NCBI GenBank assembly: GCA_030549495.1
Contig: JAUIRK010001031.1
Span: 1-64,000 of the forward strand
Length of the DNA: 64,000 nt
Source: Nectonema munidae
Lineage: Eukaryota; Nematomorpha; Nectonematoida; Nectonematidae
Direction of reading: 5' to 3'
Below the pieces are notes generated by a model. The model was not told the origin of the DNA. It did no database searches and saw only the letters and a program-made list of their open reading frames with translations. Below, one piece after another: positions 21,205-35,600 of the stretch. The number at the start of each line of letters is the position of its first letter. Position 1 is the stretch's first letter. Position numbers and translations under genes: made by a program.

Positions 21205-21242
21205 ACCCCCCCCCCCAATAATTTTGAGGATGTGCGCCCCTG
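21205..21242. mobile_element. hAT-type MITE right end (GGGGCGCAC family)
   Basis: A run of C, then AATAATTTTGAGGATGTGCG and CCCCTG, the same terminus as at 20,778. A left end is not certain. Confidence 0.6.
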
Positions 21243-22970
21243 CTTAAAGCCATTATTAAGGCAGTGAGATGCTAGTTCAAGAGAGACTTTTCCTCACAAA
21301 GATGTTTCTGCGGATTAAAGAAATTACAGAGCACCGAGCTTGACTGTGTACCACAGTGTGAAGAAGTAAAAATCGTGTATGGAAACCTTGATTCAGTTGA
21401 TACTGTGTGAGAAAGGATTAATATCAGTCATGACTCATTCCAAAAATCGCAATAACAAAGTGTTTACAAAGTTAAGTCATGGCTGATTTTATGTTCAAAT
21501 AGCCACTGAAGGAAACACGCTACACAACTTAGAAGCAGGCATATTGGCAATAAGTTTTCAAATAGATGCCATTTTGAAGATCTAAGATGGCCATAATCGA
21601 GACCCTGAAAAATGGCAATATGGTTGTTGTGATCAATATATCTTAACAAAGGAAGTGGACTATTTGTCTGTGATAAACTTTACATACCTTTGAATTAATA
21701 CTGAATAAGCTAAGTTTCATTTTTGAAAACTGAAAGTAACTTTATAAATTAAAAGGAATCCGGTTAGGAATGGTAATGAGAATTGACGGATTTATTTTCA
21801 CGCCATGGCTTAAGCATGTACAAGAAAAATATTTCAGCGCACCCCGATTTTTGGATTGTAGGAAAAATTGAGATCTCCAATATAATTTTTTGATAAACTC
21901 GCTTTGAAATGAATACTTTTCATTCTGCCTACATTTAAATTTGATGTCTTAGGGCAAAGAAAATTTACTCCTCGGCGATTTTATAACATTTTTTAATCAA
22001 AATTATATAATCTAAAGGTAAAGGTACCTTGGACTTTTTTCGTTTTGAAGCATTGCAAATGATTTTTTGAATATTGAGCATTTTTGAGCATTGCAAATGA
22101 ATGCCTCGAAAAAAAAGTTGTTTCAATAAATGGCGAAAAGCATTAGTGATTAACATTAGTGATTTGATTGGTGATCACTATCTCATCTTATTATGTACAA
22201 TGAAAAAATCGTAAACAAATAAAAAAAGACGTAACTTGTTCTGATTCAATTTTAGATACTGATCCCCACTCTATTTTGATCAAAAAACATAACTATTTGA
22301 AAAGAGTTACTAAATTTATGATAGCTATAAATTCTACTTTCCAGAAAATGCATTAGGAGTAATATATAAAAAGCTAAAATTTAGGATTATTTGTCTTAAC
22401 GTTCATGTGAAGAATTTATAATTCTAGCCGAAGGCGTAAATATGGTGTTAAGGATGAAATAGGAGCGGGAATGTACTTAATCCAAATAGATAAGTGAAAA
22501 AACAATAGCGAATATGAAGAAATATAAATTTGTTTTGAATCTTGACATCATTTCTTTCAATAATGATGCTAAAGAAGCTTTATGGCTCGTTATATCATTT
22601 ATCACTGGATCAAACAATTGTAAAATGTTTTAAAAACATCACAAAATACATCCTAATGAACGGTTTTAAACAGAATCTCCACTAGGAAGCACATAATTTG
22701 ACTGCAATTTTTAAGCACTAGAATTTTTTAGAGAATGAAATGGATTCTCTGATTCTTGGTAAAGAATCTATTTGCCAAGAAATAGAAAAGTTTGAGAAAC
22801 ACTTAACTAATATCATTAAGTTTGTAAGGATGGTTAATTAGGTGGTTAGTAAATAAGTTTTAATTAGTTAACTAGTAAGTTAATTTGTTTAATGTAGTTA
22901 TTTATTTAGTTGGTGAAGTTAATTATAAAGGTTAGAAAGATAGTTCAATTTTAAATAGTTATTTGGGTAT
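21243..22970. other. Intergenic, nothing coding
   Basis: Only a SINE 3' tail (AAAGGTAAAGGTACCTTGGA, 22,015-22,034) and a degenerate TTAGTTA-type repeat at 22,835-22,945 stand out. Confidence 0.5.
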
Positions 22971-22977
22971 AGAGTCA

Positions 22978-23280
22978 TAGCCCGCGCTACTTATTGAATG
23001 GGCACGAGCCACACCCCCAACTATTTCTCAAGGCCCCTCCCCCCAGTTAATTTTCAAGCTCACCTAAAAAATTTTCTTTACCCTAAAAAAATATGACAAA
23101 CATCTACCATTCATGATTATTTCTTTCATGAAAATGTAATCTGTATAGATATGGCTTGACAAATACATCATGTTTTCTTTTGCCCTTGAAGCAGATTAAT
23201 CTGATAGTTCAAAAATTAGCACCCCAAAAAAGCCCCCCCCCCCATTTTGCTTAGCGGGGGCACAGTATAGAGCGTACTAC
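22978..23280. mobile_element. Degenerate hAT-like MITE
   Basis: Opens ATAGCCCGCGCTAC, has internal poly(C) near 23,235, and ends AGCGGGGG..AGCGTACTA. It is similar in plan to the element at 57,271-57,580. Confidence 0.45.
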
Positions 23281-24250
23281 ATGTTGCGGAGGGGCAATTA
23301 AATACTTAAGATTTATTTTGTATGGTTAGGTTATATAAGCATAAAATAGACTAAACAAGGAGATATATTTTTAAAATTAATTTCTATAAAAAAAATTATG
23401 ATTTACAGTTTTTTTTAGCTATTTACTTATATACTCAATTAGATAGTTAGCCAAGTAGGATTTTAGATAGGTAATTAGGTAGATAGATATTAGATTAGTT
23501 GTTAATAGTTATTAAAACTTTGTCATTACAAAAGTTTTGACTGGATAACTCCCCTCTTTATAATTATAAACTGTGTAAACCTTCATTGTACAAATATCCT
23601 AAAATTGCAATGATGGACATAAAAATTTAAAAAAAATAAAAGATTAGATATATCAGTGTACTAATTGACTTAGAGACATGACATATAGCTTAAAAATTAC
23701 TACTTTTATTAAATTTTCCTTAACCAGATAACAAGAGTCAACCTTATAAAAAATATGATCGTCTGCTTTTATAAATTCTTTTTGATATATCTGCTTTTAA
23801 ACAGATTATTTTGGTGGTTAATAAATCGTTAATTCTGGTATTATTTATTAATGGAATTTTTCTTTTAAAATAAAACATTACTTATGGAGAGTATTAAAAA
23901 AATATAAAAGGTTAATATTTAATATATTTATTTAAATAGGTTATCGTACACGAATTTAAAAGATTATAATTTAAGTTAAGCTTCATTTTAAATTTTGTTA
24001 TTTTGGAGTTAAAACTTAAAATATTTTATTAAAATTTTTCAGAAAATTGAAGAAAAGCTTTTTGAATATTATAAATTGATTAATATAAAATTTTATAAAA
24101 TCTTAGTTATGCAGATTTTGGGTTTTAAATGTTGAAAACAATGCATCATATATATTAAAATTGAGAAATTCTTGAGGTCTTGAGCTCCAACTTTTCAGTA
24201 TATATATAAATTTAATAGAAAAATGATATCTTTAATACATATATCCATGC
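23281..24250. other. AT-rich intergenic DNA
   Basis: A degenerate GATAGGTAATTAGGTAGATA stretch lies at 23,445-23,520. Nothing else recognised. Confidence 0.5.
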
Positions 24251-24251
24251 A

Positions 24252-25780
24252 CATAGCCAGATATGGGGTAAATGGGGCAGTGCCCCACCCACCTCTCCAT
24301 GAATAATTCTGATCCCCCTCACATGAAATTTTTTTCCTGTTTACTATCATTCCTCTTGCTAAGGCTATAGATCCAACTTATAGCAGAGATTCATCATCAC
24401 TAAGATACAATAAGCATAATAAAAAGAATATCATGTGAACAGTGAGCTAATCAACATTGAAAACTGGGAAGAAACGATAACACATGTTTCAAGTGTGTTG
24501 TAGCAGCATGGTTTCTACTGGCTATGTCATTTTATATAAAAGCAATAAATCAAGAACTTGTTCCATAAAGTGAGTATTGTTCTCCTGAGTTCAAAATGGC
24601 ATCATCAAAAAGAAATAAATCCTCTAACATCATGGATAGAAAACAATCAAGAATATCTTTTGTTCCAATTACGCACAAAGAAAGTGTTCCACAGTAATGT
24701 CTTTAATTATTTAAATTATTTTTTCATAAATTTCATATTTTATAAATTTTTTTAATTATTATATTTCAAAAAATGATTTTTCCATTAAAATTTATTAAGC
24801 ACATATAGCATTTTTTTAAATCTGATTTTTGAATTATTACTAAATAAATAATAGGAAAATGGAATTAATATTATTAGATATTAACAATAAAGAAGCCAAA
24901 TATCTTATTTTAATCAGACTTGTTAATAAAATTTTAGAAGTTTTACTACCTGCAAACAATTATTTCCATATAATTTTATAATTTTTTTTTGTCTTAATTA
25001 AATAACAATATTTTGCCGAAATATAGTGGTGATATCAATTATTTTTTAAGATAATTGATATAACAATTGATCAATTACAATCTTTGAAAAAAACTCATTT
25101 TTTGATGAAATTTTCAAAATAATGGCACACAAGAAGATGAAAAAAGTTCTATACTTTATTATTTAATTAAATAATTGAAAGTTGTCTCAATTAACTATCA
25201 TCAAGGTTAGTTTTTTTGTTATGTGAGTCATTCATCAATACTTTGTTTCTTTAGAATATCAAGAAAACAAATTCAGGATTATAAAATCCATTTTTGTATT
25301 ATGGCCTTCCAATGAAAACTTTCTTCAATTAGACCTCATACAAGCGTTATTTGACCATCTGAAAATTGTCTGTAGTTAAATTTTGAAAAACGAGCTTTTA
25401 GTTGGAGAAAATTTATTGCTGAAAGAATTTATATATTTAACTGAATTTGTTTTATAAAGCTTAATTGAACTTTTTTATGGGTTTTGTCTATTGGAATCAG
25501 CACAGTTACATGTGAAAGGACTTTTTCAACACTAAAAAGACTTTTCACAAATGAAAGAGCACAATGTTTCATGAAAGAAAAAGAAACGTGATTATTTTAT
25601 CAAGACTATCAGAATACCTGAAAAAAATTGATTCGGAAGAATATTTGAATGAATTTGCCAAGAAATCTCGAAGAATTTCTCTGTTTTAAATTTAAAAATA
25701 AATTTCTTTTTGTAGTTTTTAAAATTGAGTGACATTTTATTTTATGTCCCATCTGCCCCAAGTTGAAATTTCTGGCTACG
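24252..25780 (+). mobile_element. hAT transposon relic, 1.5 kb
   Basis: Terminal inverted repeats CATAGCCAGATATGGGG and CCCCAAGTTGAAATTTCTGG followed by CTACG. Near the right end, frames give STVTCERTFSTLKRLFTNER, the hAT dimerisation-domain signature. The rest of the transposase is too decayed to read. Confidence 0.75.
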
Positions 25781-25994
25781 TTACTGTATATATCGATGTT
25801 ATCTGTCGTACTAGGTATACTAGTGGGTCCATAGTAGGGCAGTTAATTTTGAATTTTTATTAATGATGTTATGCTGACGAGAGAAAGAAAGCGAAATAAT
25901 GATTTATTGAAGTCAAATTGAAAAAAATCATTTTGAAAATTTTGTTCCAAAAAAATAATTTCATAAATTATAAATAAAAAAATATATCACACGA

Positions 25995-26640
25995 CATAGA
26001 AATCAAAAGTCAAGATGGCTTAATACTTTTGTCGTGACGCATTGTAGAAAGAAGCGTTACAATTTTATTCTTTTTCGAAATATAAGATAATAGTGTCAAT
26101 TCTTTTGTTAATAAATAAATTTCTTTTAAGTTATTTGGAAAGTTTTCAGGCACACATTTTCTGTTTTTTTCTAATGTTCCGACTAATGGTATTATGCTGC
26201 AGTTTTAAATCAAGAGCTAAATCAATATTTGTGTACCAATCAGTTGTAATATTTCTTCTTATTTCTGAAATAGAAATAATTAATCGCTAACAACATCTGA
26301 TGGTGATTTACTTAACACTTTTTCATTATTTAGTTTGCCAACATAAACTTCCAAATTAAGAGAATAAAAAGTACGTGTGTCTGTCTACTAAACAGTAAAC
26401 TGGAATAAGTTAATTTTTTGTTTTTGAAGCTCTAAAATACATTCTAAATCCAGACCTACCTTTAAATAGAAATATTGCTTGCTCAAATTTGAGGTATTCA
26501 TGTGAAGTTTACAAGGATTTACAATTTTAAACATAACAATCACATAATTCTCTAATGGCAGCAAAATTATCAGAACATTTATCTTTGTGAGGACATTACA
26601 TTCTTTATAAATTCACAACCAAAACCAGAATTATTCAAAA
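25995..26640 (-). mobile_element. piggyBac transposase relic (central part)
   Basis: On the minus strand: DKCSDNFAAIRELCDCY, FKGRSGFRMYFRASKTKN, YFLNLEVYVGKLNNEK, RRNITTDWYTNIDLALDLKL, CVPENFPNNLKRN and KKNKIVTLLSTM. These follow the piggyBac order DK.API.., RG., Y.GK, T.DN.YTS and K...LLSTMH. Several stops and frameshifts. Confidence 0.85.
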
Positions 26641-26739
26641 TATCATTAAAATTTAAGTAATTTAATCCAATGCTCCTGTTATAAATTAAATTCCTATAAA
26701 CGCTCTAATGTCTAAAACATCTGTTCAATTGCAAACTTC

Positions 26740-29700
26740 AAAATTTACTTGAAAAGTTTAATTCCAAACTTTTAATGGCTGAAAATAATCCATTGAATAT
26801 TTTATTAAAAATTTTTCGAAAAGATTTAGTTTCTAATAAAATAAAGAAAGATCTAATAAAAAAATTTGATGAATTAAAAATCGCGGTTCTTACTTCACTG
26901 AATTTGAGCAATGAAATCAAAACTATTCACTCTACTCTGAATTAATTAAAAACAAATTCTTTTGAGAAGAAAACATATGCCGAAGCTTTTTCCACCGACA
27001 AAAATGTTTTATTAATTAATAACGATGGAAAAGATGAGTGCAATATAAAAGAAACTGCAAAAAAATGTTTGTCTGAACTATAAGTGAATTACATAAAAGA
27101 CAAAAAAAAGGTTTAAAAATTTCATTTCCAAATAATGAAAATAGAGTTTCTGCCGAAGAAAATCTTCAAAAAGAGAATTTGAGTTTCAAGAAACAAAAGT
27201 ATTTACTTCCTAATATAAAAGTAATTGTACCAAAAGAAATTAAAGATGATGAAATTGTTCCATGTATCCTATCCAAAAATCCAGATATCAGAAATGAAGT
27301 TGAAAAAGGTAAAACATTTGAATATATTTATTCTTTTAGTTCAAAATTTAATGATTGTAAAAATGTTATCATAAATGTAATCCTTATGTACATGAAAAAA
27401 TCCAACTTAATGATTTCTATTTGTTTATTATGTACACAAAATGTAAATACTATACTTATTTTTCTAATCAGCAATGCACTACATGTCTAGGTTTTGGCTA
27501 CACATCAAAAAATGTAAAAAAGATGTCGTACAGTGTGCTTTTTGTGCATCCCATTATCATGTGATAAAAAATGTCCACACAGAAACGACAATACAATGCC
27601 TAAATGCGAAAATTGTATGAGAAACAAGGTTAAAAATTACATACATTATTCTTGCAGTTATAAATGTCCTTTTGTGAAAAAAAATATTGAATATGTTCAA
27701 AGTATTACTTCTTTTACTAATAATGATGACTGAAATAAAAGATTTATTTGACGATTTTTACTTTAATGAAGATAATTTATCTAAGAATTTTTATAGTTCA
27801 TCTACTCTTGAATACACTGTTTTTTTCAATTAAACAAATTTAAAATTTTGAGTATAAATATACAATCTCTTAATGCAAAATTTCCAGGTTTAGAACTTTT
27901 TATTGACTATCTGAATGAGTATAAAAAAGTTATGTTTCCTATTTTCTGTTTGCAAGAGACATGGCTAAATAAGGAATACAAAGGCTTTTTTGAAATTCCC
28001 AATTATGAGCTGCTATGTATTAACGAAAATAAAAAACATTCTGGCTTGGCATTTTTTGTAGATAAGGCTCTAGAAGCTAAAATCGTTTATGAAAATATAT
28101 TGGAGGATGAGTTTGAAGTGCTTAGTTTAAAAGTAAAAATAGAAAAAAAAGTTCTAAATAACCTTTTAAATTTAAATAGGGATAAAAACGTACATAATTT
28201 TTACATTAACTTTCTGTCATGTGGTTACAGGCCAAGCATATCAAAAGTTACCAGACCACAATTTTAAACACTTATAGACAATTTTTTTGTTCCAATTAAG
28301 TATGATAATTTTAGAGCTTTTACTTTACACAATAATATATCTGACCATCATACATTGGTTCTATCTCTTCCACTGAGTTTTTGTCATCAAAATAAAAAAA
28401 AGTCATACGAGTATTTAGATAAAGCTCAATTTGTTCAAAAAAATACTACTTTTAATTGGAGTAATCATTTTAAAGATTACATTAGATGTGTTGTTATCTT
28501 TGATGAATGACAAACTGAGTAGTGAAATAAAATCTTGTACAAGAGTGATACAAATAAAGTCAAATAAATATAAATATAAAAAAAAATAGCTGGATAAATT
28601 CTTATATTTTAGGCTTGATCAAAGAGAGGGATAAAATTTTTTCGAAAATGGAAAAATTCCCAAATGATAACATTTTAAGAGATAAGTTTGTAGTCAAAAG
28701 GAACGAAATAAAGAACCTTATACGAAAAGCAAAAAATGCCTATTACAATAATATTTTCTACCAGTCTCAGAGGGTTAATGGTGTGTGGAAAAATTTAAGT
28801 AATATTTTTAATTCATCTAAGATTAGGAAAATTAAGCTTAAGGAAGGGTGCTCTGAAGTTTATAATGATTTGTATGCTGCTAATATATTTAATGATTTTT
28901 TCTTTGGACATATTGAGTCGAATAAATATGAGCAACATAATTTTGGCGATCTAGACAATATTGATTTTGGGGAAAGAAAATTCGAATTTGATATAATTTC
29001 TGTCAATGACATATTAATTGCAATAAAGGAAATAAAATCAAAATCTACAAAAGATGTATTTGGAATTAGTATAGATATACTTGCCCTTGTTATTAATAAA
29101 TTAGCTTATTTTCAGAGTATATCATTCAACTCTTGCTTAACATTGGGTGTCTTTACGGAATGCTTTAAAGTTTCCAAGGTTATACCTGTTTTTAAAAAAG
29201 GAGATAAGTCCAATAAGACAAATTTCAGACCAATCACTATAATATCTACTTTATCAAAAGTTTTTGAAAAAATAATATATAAACAAAAAATATTTCATGA
29301 CAAACGACTTGTTTTTCACTAATCAGTTTGGCTTTAGATATAAACATTCAACAGAAAATGTGCGCTCAATACTCATAAATACCGTAAATAAATACCTAGA
29401 TAATGAAAATGAAGTTTTGAGTATATTCATAGATCTGAAAAAAACTATCGACACATTATCGCATGAAATTTTACTCATGAAACTTTGTGCATATGGTTTC
29501 CATGAAAAGAATCTGATGTTTATGAGCTCATATTTACAAGATAGGAAACAATTTGTATGTATTAATGGGACATGTTCAAATGTTTTCAAAAATAAATATT
29601 GGAGTCCCCCAAGGCTCTATTCTAGATCCCTTACTGTTTTTGATCTATATCAATGACATCAATAAAGCTTCAGATGGAGTTGACTTTCTACTTTTTGGTG

Positions 29701-29905
29701 ATGATATTTCTATTTTAATTCCATTATATTCAGACATTGAAATTGAAGAAAAAACAGATTTTGTCAGGAAACTTTAAAAAAGTCTTTGTGGTTCAACTGT
29801 AATTTGTTAACAGTAAATTTTGAAAAGACATTTACTTTAACATTTTCGAGGAAAAAGAAAAAATCTTACATCGATTTTTGGGATAAAAACATTATTTCTA
29901 TTAAC
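26740..29905 (+). mobile_element. Second APE-type LINE, older and broken
   Basis: ORF1-like frames from an ATG at 26,775 to about 27,730, including a degraded Cys-rich knuckle (CTTCLGFGYTS..C). The endonuclease at 27,840-28,400 shows LSINIQSLNAK, LQETWLN and NISDHHTLVLSL, but lacks the GDFN block, so it has an internal deletion. The reverse transcriptase at 28,600-29,780 shows VIPVFKKGDKSN, FRPI, FIDLKKTIDTLSHE, GVPQGSILDPLLF and LLFGDD. Truncated after the palm; no TTC tail seen. Same clade as the LINE at the left edge but clearly diverged. Confidence 0.9.
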
Positions 29906-30610
29906 TTATTATTTTCTATTTAGTAAAACTAATTTTACTCAGCTGAAAAAAATATTAATTAAAATTTTTGTAGCTATGAAATTTTTAAATTTTTTTGTCA
30001 CTCTCCTATTCGCTCTCATTTTTATCATTTAAAAGTATCATTAAAATTTGTTTTTCTAAAATCTTATCAAATTTTGAATTTAGATTTAGCGTAAAAAATT
30101 ATAACTATTTTTAAATTAATCTCGCATTGTAAATTTTTAAGAATCTTATTAATTTTGAATTTGAAAAACATAACGATTTTTTAATTCCTTATTTAAAAAT
30201 GTAAAATTTGATAAATTTAAATTGTATTTAATTTGTGTATCAAATATTGAAAAAGATTTAAACATTTAAGAACTATTTTTGGATATCTCAATTTAATGAA
30301 TGTTTCAATGATATATATTATTGATTCATAGAATCCTTCAAAGATCAATTTAATATAAATAAAAAAATTTAAATGCACCTTGAATCTGTTCGTAAATGTC
30401 AACTTAAAATTCTCTAAACACGGATTTTTGTTTTTTGATCTGAAACAAGGTATTTTGCATAAAATAGGGAGAAATGAATTGATCTTGAAAAATGTCTTTT
30501 AAAAAATGAATGATGTTGAATACAAATCAAACGTTTATTAAAATAATGCCAAAATACAAAAAGAGTTGCTAATAATATAATAAACTACTTTAGGAACCAT
30601 TCATAAAGTA
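29906..30610. other. AT-rich intergenic DNA
   Basis: Very A/T-rich sequence with TTTTTAA-type words; nothing coding seen. Confidence 0.5.
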
Positions 30611-30617
30611 CATATGC

Positions 30618-32119
30618 CAGTGTTTCTCAATGTTTTTTCCCTACGCCCATTTTAAACTTTTTTTTATTTTTGTACGCCCCCTTTACCAATTGAAATCATA
30701 CCCCCATATAATTATCAACTTATTTGATCTCATCGATACTGAGCATTGAATATTTTTATTGTGCTTCCAAAAAAACGATAGTTTTTCCCTTTTAAGCATT
30801 AGTTGAAAAAAAATTAAAATTTTTATTAGTGCGATTTTTGACATTGTTTTTTGCCACTATTTTTTGAATAAGCGGTTCAGTGCAACATTTTTTATGTTGA
30901 GTCTGTTTCTTGATTTTGTTTTAATTGAAAATAAAGCCGAAAACGCAGCTTCACATAGATAAGTAGATCCCAAGAGGACTAAAACCTTGAGAGCTTTACT
31001 GGCAAGGTTGGGGCAGATGGAATGATATTTTATCCAGAAAGCTTCAAGATCCAGTTCTTTAAAGGTATTTTCAGCGTTAGAGTTAAATTTTAATTCAAGA
31101 AACCCTTCTTGGGCATCATCTGGAACATTTTCAGTCTCAGATTGGGAGGGATTTATTATAAATTTTCAGTCTTGCCGATTTTTGTCTATATCCGTGAAAT
31201 ATCTAATAAATTCTTCTTTCAAATTTTCTAAATGTGTGCCGTTCGAATTGCATCATGGTGAGTCAAAATATTGATGTTTTTCCCTTGCAGTTTAAGATTA
31301 AGAGTAGCTTGAAAAATATCCACAAGATAAGCCAAAGAAAGTTGAAAAGCATATGACTTAAATCTTACATAAAGATCCCTTTCTTTTGTATATTTAAATT
31401 TTTTTTACCTCGTTACCTAAATGATAAACCCTCGTAAGCATGTTACCTTTCGATAACCAATGTGTTTTTGTGTAAAAAAGCAAGGCACGGCTTTCTGATT
31501 CCATATCTTCGCACAAAAGCTTGAAGAGACGACAATTCAAGGCTCCACTTTTAATAAAGTTGACAATATTGATGGGCAAATTTAAAACGTCATTTAATTC
31601 TGAAGCAAGGCTCGAGATGCTAAAGCTTCAAGATGAATTATAGTATGTAATTGAAATTGAGAAAGTTTGTTAATTCTTTTTCTCATTGCGTCGTTGGACA
31701 AAGAAATATTAGAAAGCTTTTTTGAACAATCTTTTCCTAAAACGAGCTCAGATGCAAGAAGTAAGCATGGTTTTATCAAAGTTTCTCCGATATCATAGCT
31801 TTTTTTAGTTTTTATTATCAGTATGGCTATTTCATAAGAAGCTTTAAGAGCTTTTGAATTTTGTTAGAAAAAAAGACTGATCATCCCATTTAACGTGCTT
31901 CAATGATTCCCGTTTAGCTTCGAAAAATGTCAGTGGTTTATTTGCAAGTGCAGGATGCGTTGTTTTCAAGTGCCGTTCAAGACTAGACGGTCTCATTGCA
32001 TCGTTGCTCAAGGTTTTATAACAAATGATACATTGAGAGACTTGAGTATCACCGTTTTGAATAAATAGAAATCCATATTTGAGATAATCATCATCATATT
32101 TTCTTTTTTTGGAATTCAT
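30618..32119 (-). mobile_element. hAT transposon relic with BED finger (ZBED5-like)
   Basis: The minus-strand ORF begins at 32,119: MNSKKRKYDDDYLKYGFLFI. A BED zinc finger follows (CIICYKTLSNDAMRPSSLERHLKTTHP). Later frames hold INIVNFIKSGALNCRLF and FYTKTHWLSKGNMLTRVYHL, typical of the ZBED5/SCAND3 class. The central catalytic region is largely deleted. The 3' terminus CAGTGTTTCTCAA is at 30,618; the 5' terminus was not identified. Confidence 0.85.
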
Positions 32120-34110
32120 TTGAGGAAAAAATTAAGAAAATTGAGCTATTTTGTCTTATCAAATATAAGTTTTAAAGATTAAAAATCCAATTAAAAACCA
32201 AAAAAAATTAAATAGCCTTTAAATATAATACAAAAATATAATTAAAAAAAACTAACAATAAATCTATTCATGTACTACTAATTTTTTTTGCATTTGATAT
32301 GCATATTAAAATTTAATATTTGATATGGTATTAAAAATACCGTATATTTTCGCGTATAAGGCGACCTCTAATTTTAAGAGTTTTAAATTAATTTTAATTT
32401 TAGTTTAAGAGAGCCATAAACGGGATAGTTAGCATGCATGATATACTCATTGATAGATCATGTATATTGCCTTAAAATTGTATTTTAGAAAATATATGAT
32501 TAACATTAGATCATTTCAGAGGTCTCTGATTATTGTCTATTATAAATATTTTTTTATCATCACCTTTGCTTGTTAAAGATAAAATAATAGTGCTCTTAGC
32601 TTTCAACTTTTTCCCAGTTAGCTTATTTTTTATTAATGTACTGAAAAGTCTATAAATCATAAAATTAACGCCCATCTTGTCCCATTAATTTGAAGAACAA
32701 TTCTATACTGAATTTTATTTCATAAATATTTTATAGCAAATCTTCTCTTTACTTGATTTAAGCAATTTTTATAAGATACACTCGCAATGTTTGTATTTTT
32801 TAGCTTCATCCTTCTTATATTTATTTGAAAATAGGGTTTATCCTTATTCAAGTTTTATCATTTAAAATGTGGTGAGTGAATGCTAGTATCTCTACAGCCA
32901 TATCCTTAATAAGAAATACGCTTGAATTTACTGTATGCGCATTTTTGTTCTTTATTTGCCGTTCCTAAACACTAATCAAATTAATGTTTGTAGTCATTAG
33001 CATACAGTTACCTTTATTGTTAGCGGTTTAGGAAAGAATATTATCGCATCTTATATTTCTTACACAGTTTAACTCTTTCAGCCGTCTTATTGTCCATCTT
33101 TTCTTGTAATGAACAAACTTTGACTGAAAAATTTCATTTATCTTCAGGATTAAGTTTTACGGGATCATGTTCACATTGCAATATTATTGATGTTCAGTTA
33201 ATCATGTCTAATAGCCAAGGCCATGCAAGTATCCATTGATTTTACCCACTTTAGTATGAAATTGTAGACTACAGTTCTGTACAAGATAGCATATAGCACA
33301 AAGACTAATATCGTCCATAACATTTTATGAACACTATTTCATAAGTTCTTTCATTTTTGTGCAGATCATGGCATATCAAACCTTTTCTAATAACATTATA
33401 TATACAATTTTTGCTTCTAGTTTGACTTTTGCCTATTTTAATTTGTCATTTTGCAATTCTAATCTGGCATATTGCAATTTTACGTTTTTATATTTCTATT
33501 AAAACAGTTAAATTTGAATGCAACCCAAAAATATGGTTACTTAAAAAAGATATATCCTTTTCCTGCCTATGAGTTATGTTTTGGTTGACTTTTTCCCCAA
33601 AACTTTAAAAAAATATTCTTTCATTTAATAACTATTTACAGATTACTATTCATGTGGAAACAATTCCAATCAACATTTTTTTAGTTTTTTAAGACATGGA
33701 AGCTTTTTTGGTTTATATCTTTGGTTAGTAGTCATTCCTAATATAATAATTATAACACTTTTTCTGTGATTGTTCATTTGATAGGAGAAATTATTGACTT
33801 ATGTCTTTCTGCTTTCCTTGTTGATGTTAAGATCATTTTTCTTTAGAAATATTTCATTTTCTTTTTAATGGAAATTCTTATTATCATTTCATTGAAATAC
33901 ATAATATTTCCTCTATTTTTTGGCTCTTTAATCAATCAATAGTTCTATCAATCTGTATATTCTTGCTTTCTATAATTATTTTTTTCTCTACACTATTTTA
34001 TGTAATAGCAATGAATAATGTTTTATGCATCATGCGTTCAAGGAAATTACAATTATTTTACTGTGTTGCTTGCATTGCTTTTTAAATTTGTACCTTGTTT
34101 TAACATATTT
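32120..34110. other. AT-rich intergenic DNA
   Basis: ACCGTATATTTTCGCGTATA at 32,339 resembles the end of a small TA-flanked DNA transposon, but no partner end was found. No genes. Confidence 0.45.
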
Positions 34111-34150
34111 CAGGGGCGCACAACCGCCCCCCCCCCAATAATTTTCAACT
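34111..34150. mobile_element. hAT-type MITE left end (GGGGCGCAC family)
   Basis: CAGGGGCGCACAACCG, then ten C, then AATAATTTTC. Same family as 20.7, 21.2 and 37.7 kb. Confidence 0.55.
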
Positions 34151-34670
34151 TTCTGAATTATATATATTTTTTATAGTATTTATTTGACTTGTTTGTCTTC
34201 TGAGTAGATTTTCCATATTATTTTTCTTGTTTTAAGGTTACGTTCTAGATTAGAATGGATATTTAAAATCTATTTTTTTTCATTAACGTCCACTTCTTTG
34301 TTATAATGATGCAAATTTGAGCTATATTTGATCAGAGGCAGTAATGTAGGCAGTCATTTGAATAAGAGCCCATGCATTTTTGAGCGAGGCAAACATTTTT
34401 TATGGCACATAACTATATATGATCTCTATAATTTAAAGCTTTAAATGTTTATCCCTATTAATTACTATAACCAAGCCCGTTGATAAAAGGGGGGGGGGGG
34501 GGGCAAGGGAGCTAGGCACTCTAGGATTTATTTTGCCTATCTGAAACTCCTATGAAATATATAAATGTATACACTTTCTTATATTCCCGGCCCCATTAAA
34601 ATCAGTTTTGTGCACTTCCCTTGATCAGTTTTGCTCTCCCCCTCCCTCGTACTTGAAGTGGGCGACGAGG
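34151..34670. other. Intergenic with a 15-base G run
   Basis: G run at about 34,489-34,503, flanked by CCAAGCCCGTTGATAAAA, probably the worn end of another MITE. Confidence 0.5.
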
Positions 34671-35600
34671 CTAATTTAAACAATCAAGTCTTTTATTCTA
34701 GAAATCAAATATATAACATCTTTATCTTTATATATTCCTTTTATTTAATTGTTTATTTTTTTTATAAAGATTTCTTAGAATTGTTGGCAATGTCTTTACA
34801 ATTTGCTTAAAATTTTTTGTTATTAAAACAAATAAGTTCATTTTAATGTAATTTTTAGCGTATAACTTTGGGATTGGAATAGCATATATTTAAAGTTTGT
34901 AGAATATTTCTTCCAAGAATTTTAAACCTTCAATTTCTATTTAAAATGGTCAAATTTAAATTGACGGCCATATACCTGTCAATTCATAGACGCATATCCT
35001 AAATAAATTTTCAAACAATTTATTTTACTGACTGAATATATGTGTAGGTAGAATATGAAGATTATAAAGGTGATTCTTTGTTTTCTGTGTTACTAATCAA
35101 GCTTGGTAACATTTCGTTGCTAAAAATTTTAAAATTTAATTTTAATTTTAAGCCACAATGCATTTCAGTACAGAGTAATCAACAATTTCATTTGATATGA
35201 ACTAAGCTTGTTGCCAATTAGTGAGATGAGAGGCTGAGAAATCTTTTAGCTCCTAATGAATATTGCATCGGATAGTGGGGTTGTCGAATAATTTGCTGTC
35301 GGATAAACGAGGTCTGACTGTATTACCAATGAGTCCTCTAATACAACTCTTTCCATATGGTCTTTAGAAGACAAAGACATGTTTAAACTTGGAACACCAA
35401 ATATAAAATCGGTTCAACCAAAAATTCAACTCCCTAAAGATCTACAAAAGGGATCATTTTTAGTCATGGTATAAAACCTTCACTTGGCTAGAGTATAGCT
35501 AGCATATCTAATAGACTATACAGATAGACTGTAACCACCTGTTTTAATAACTGGTAAATGGCAATAAAGAGGGGTAAAGACTTAATTATATCTGATGAGT
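34670..35600 (-). repeat. Copy B of the ~0.9-kb dispersed repeat
   Basis: Reads as the reverse complement of copy A at 44.67-45.44 kb along its length: GTAACATTTCGTTGCTAAAA, GTCGGATAAACGAGGTCTGA and TCATGGTATAAAACCTTCAC. The internal CAGTCAGACCTCGTTTATCC resembles a pogo/Tigger terminal repeat. No transposase remains. Confidence 0.85.
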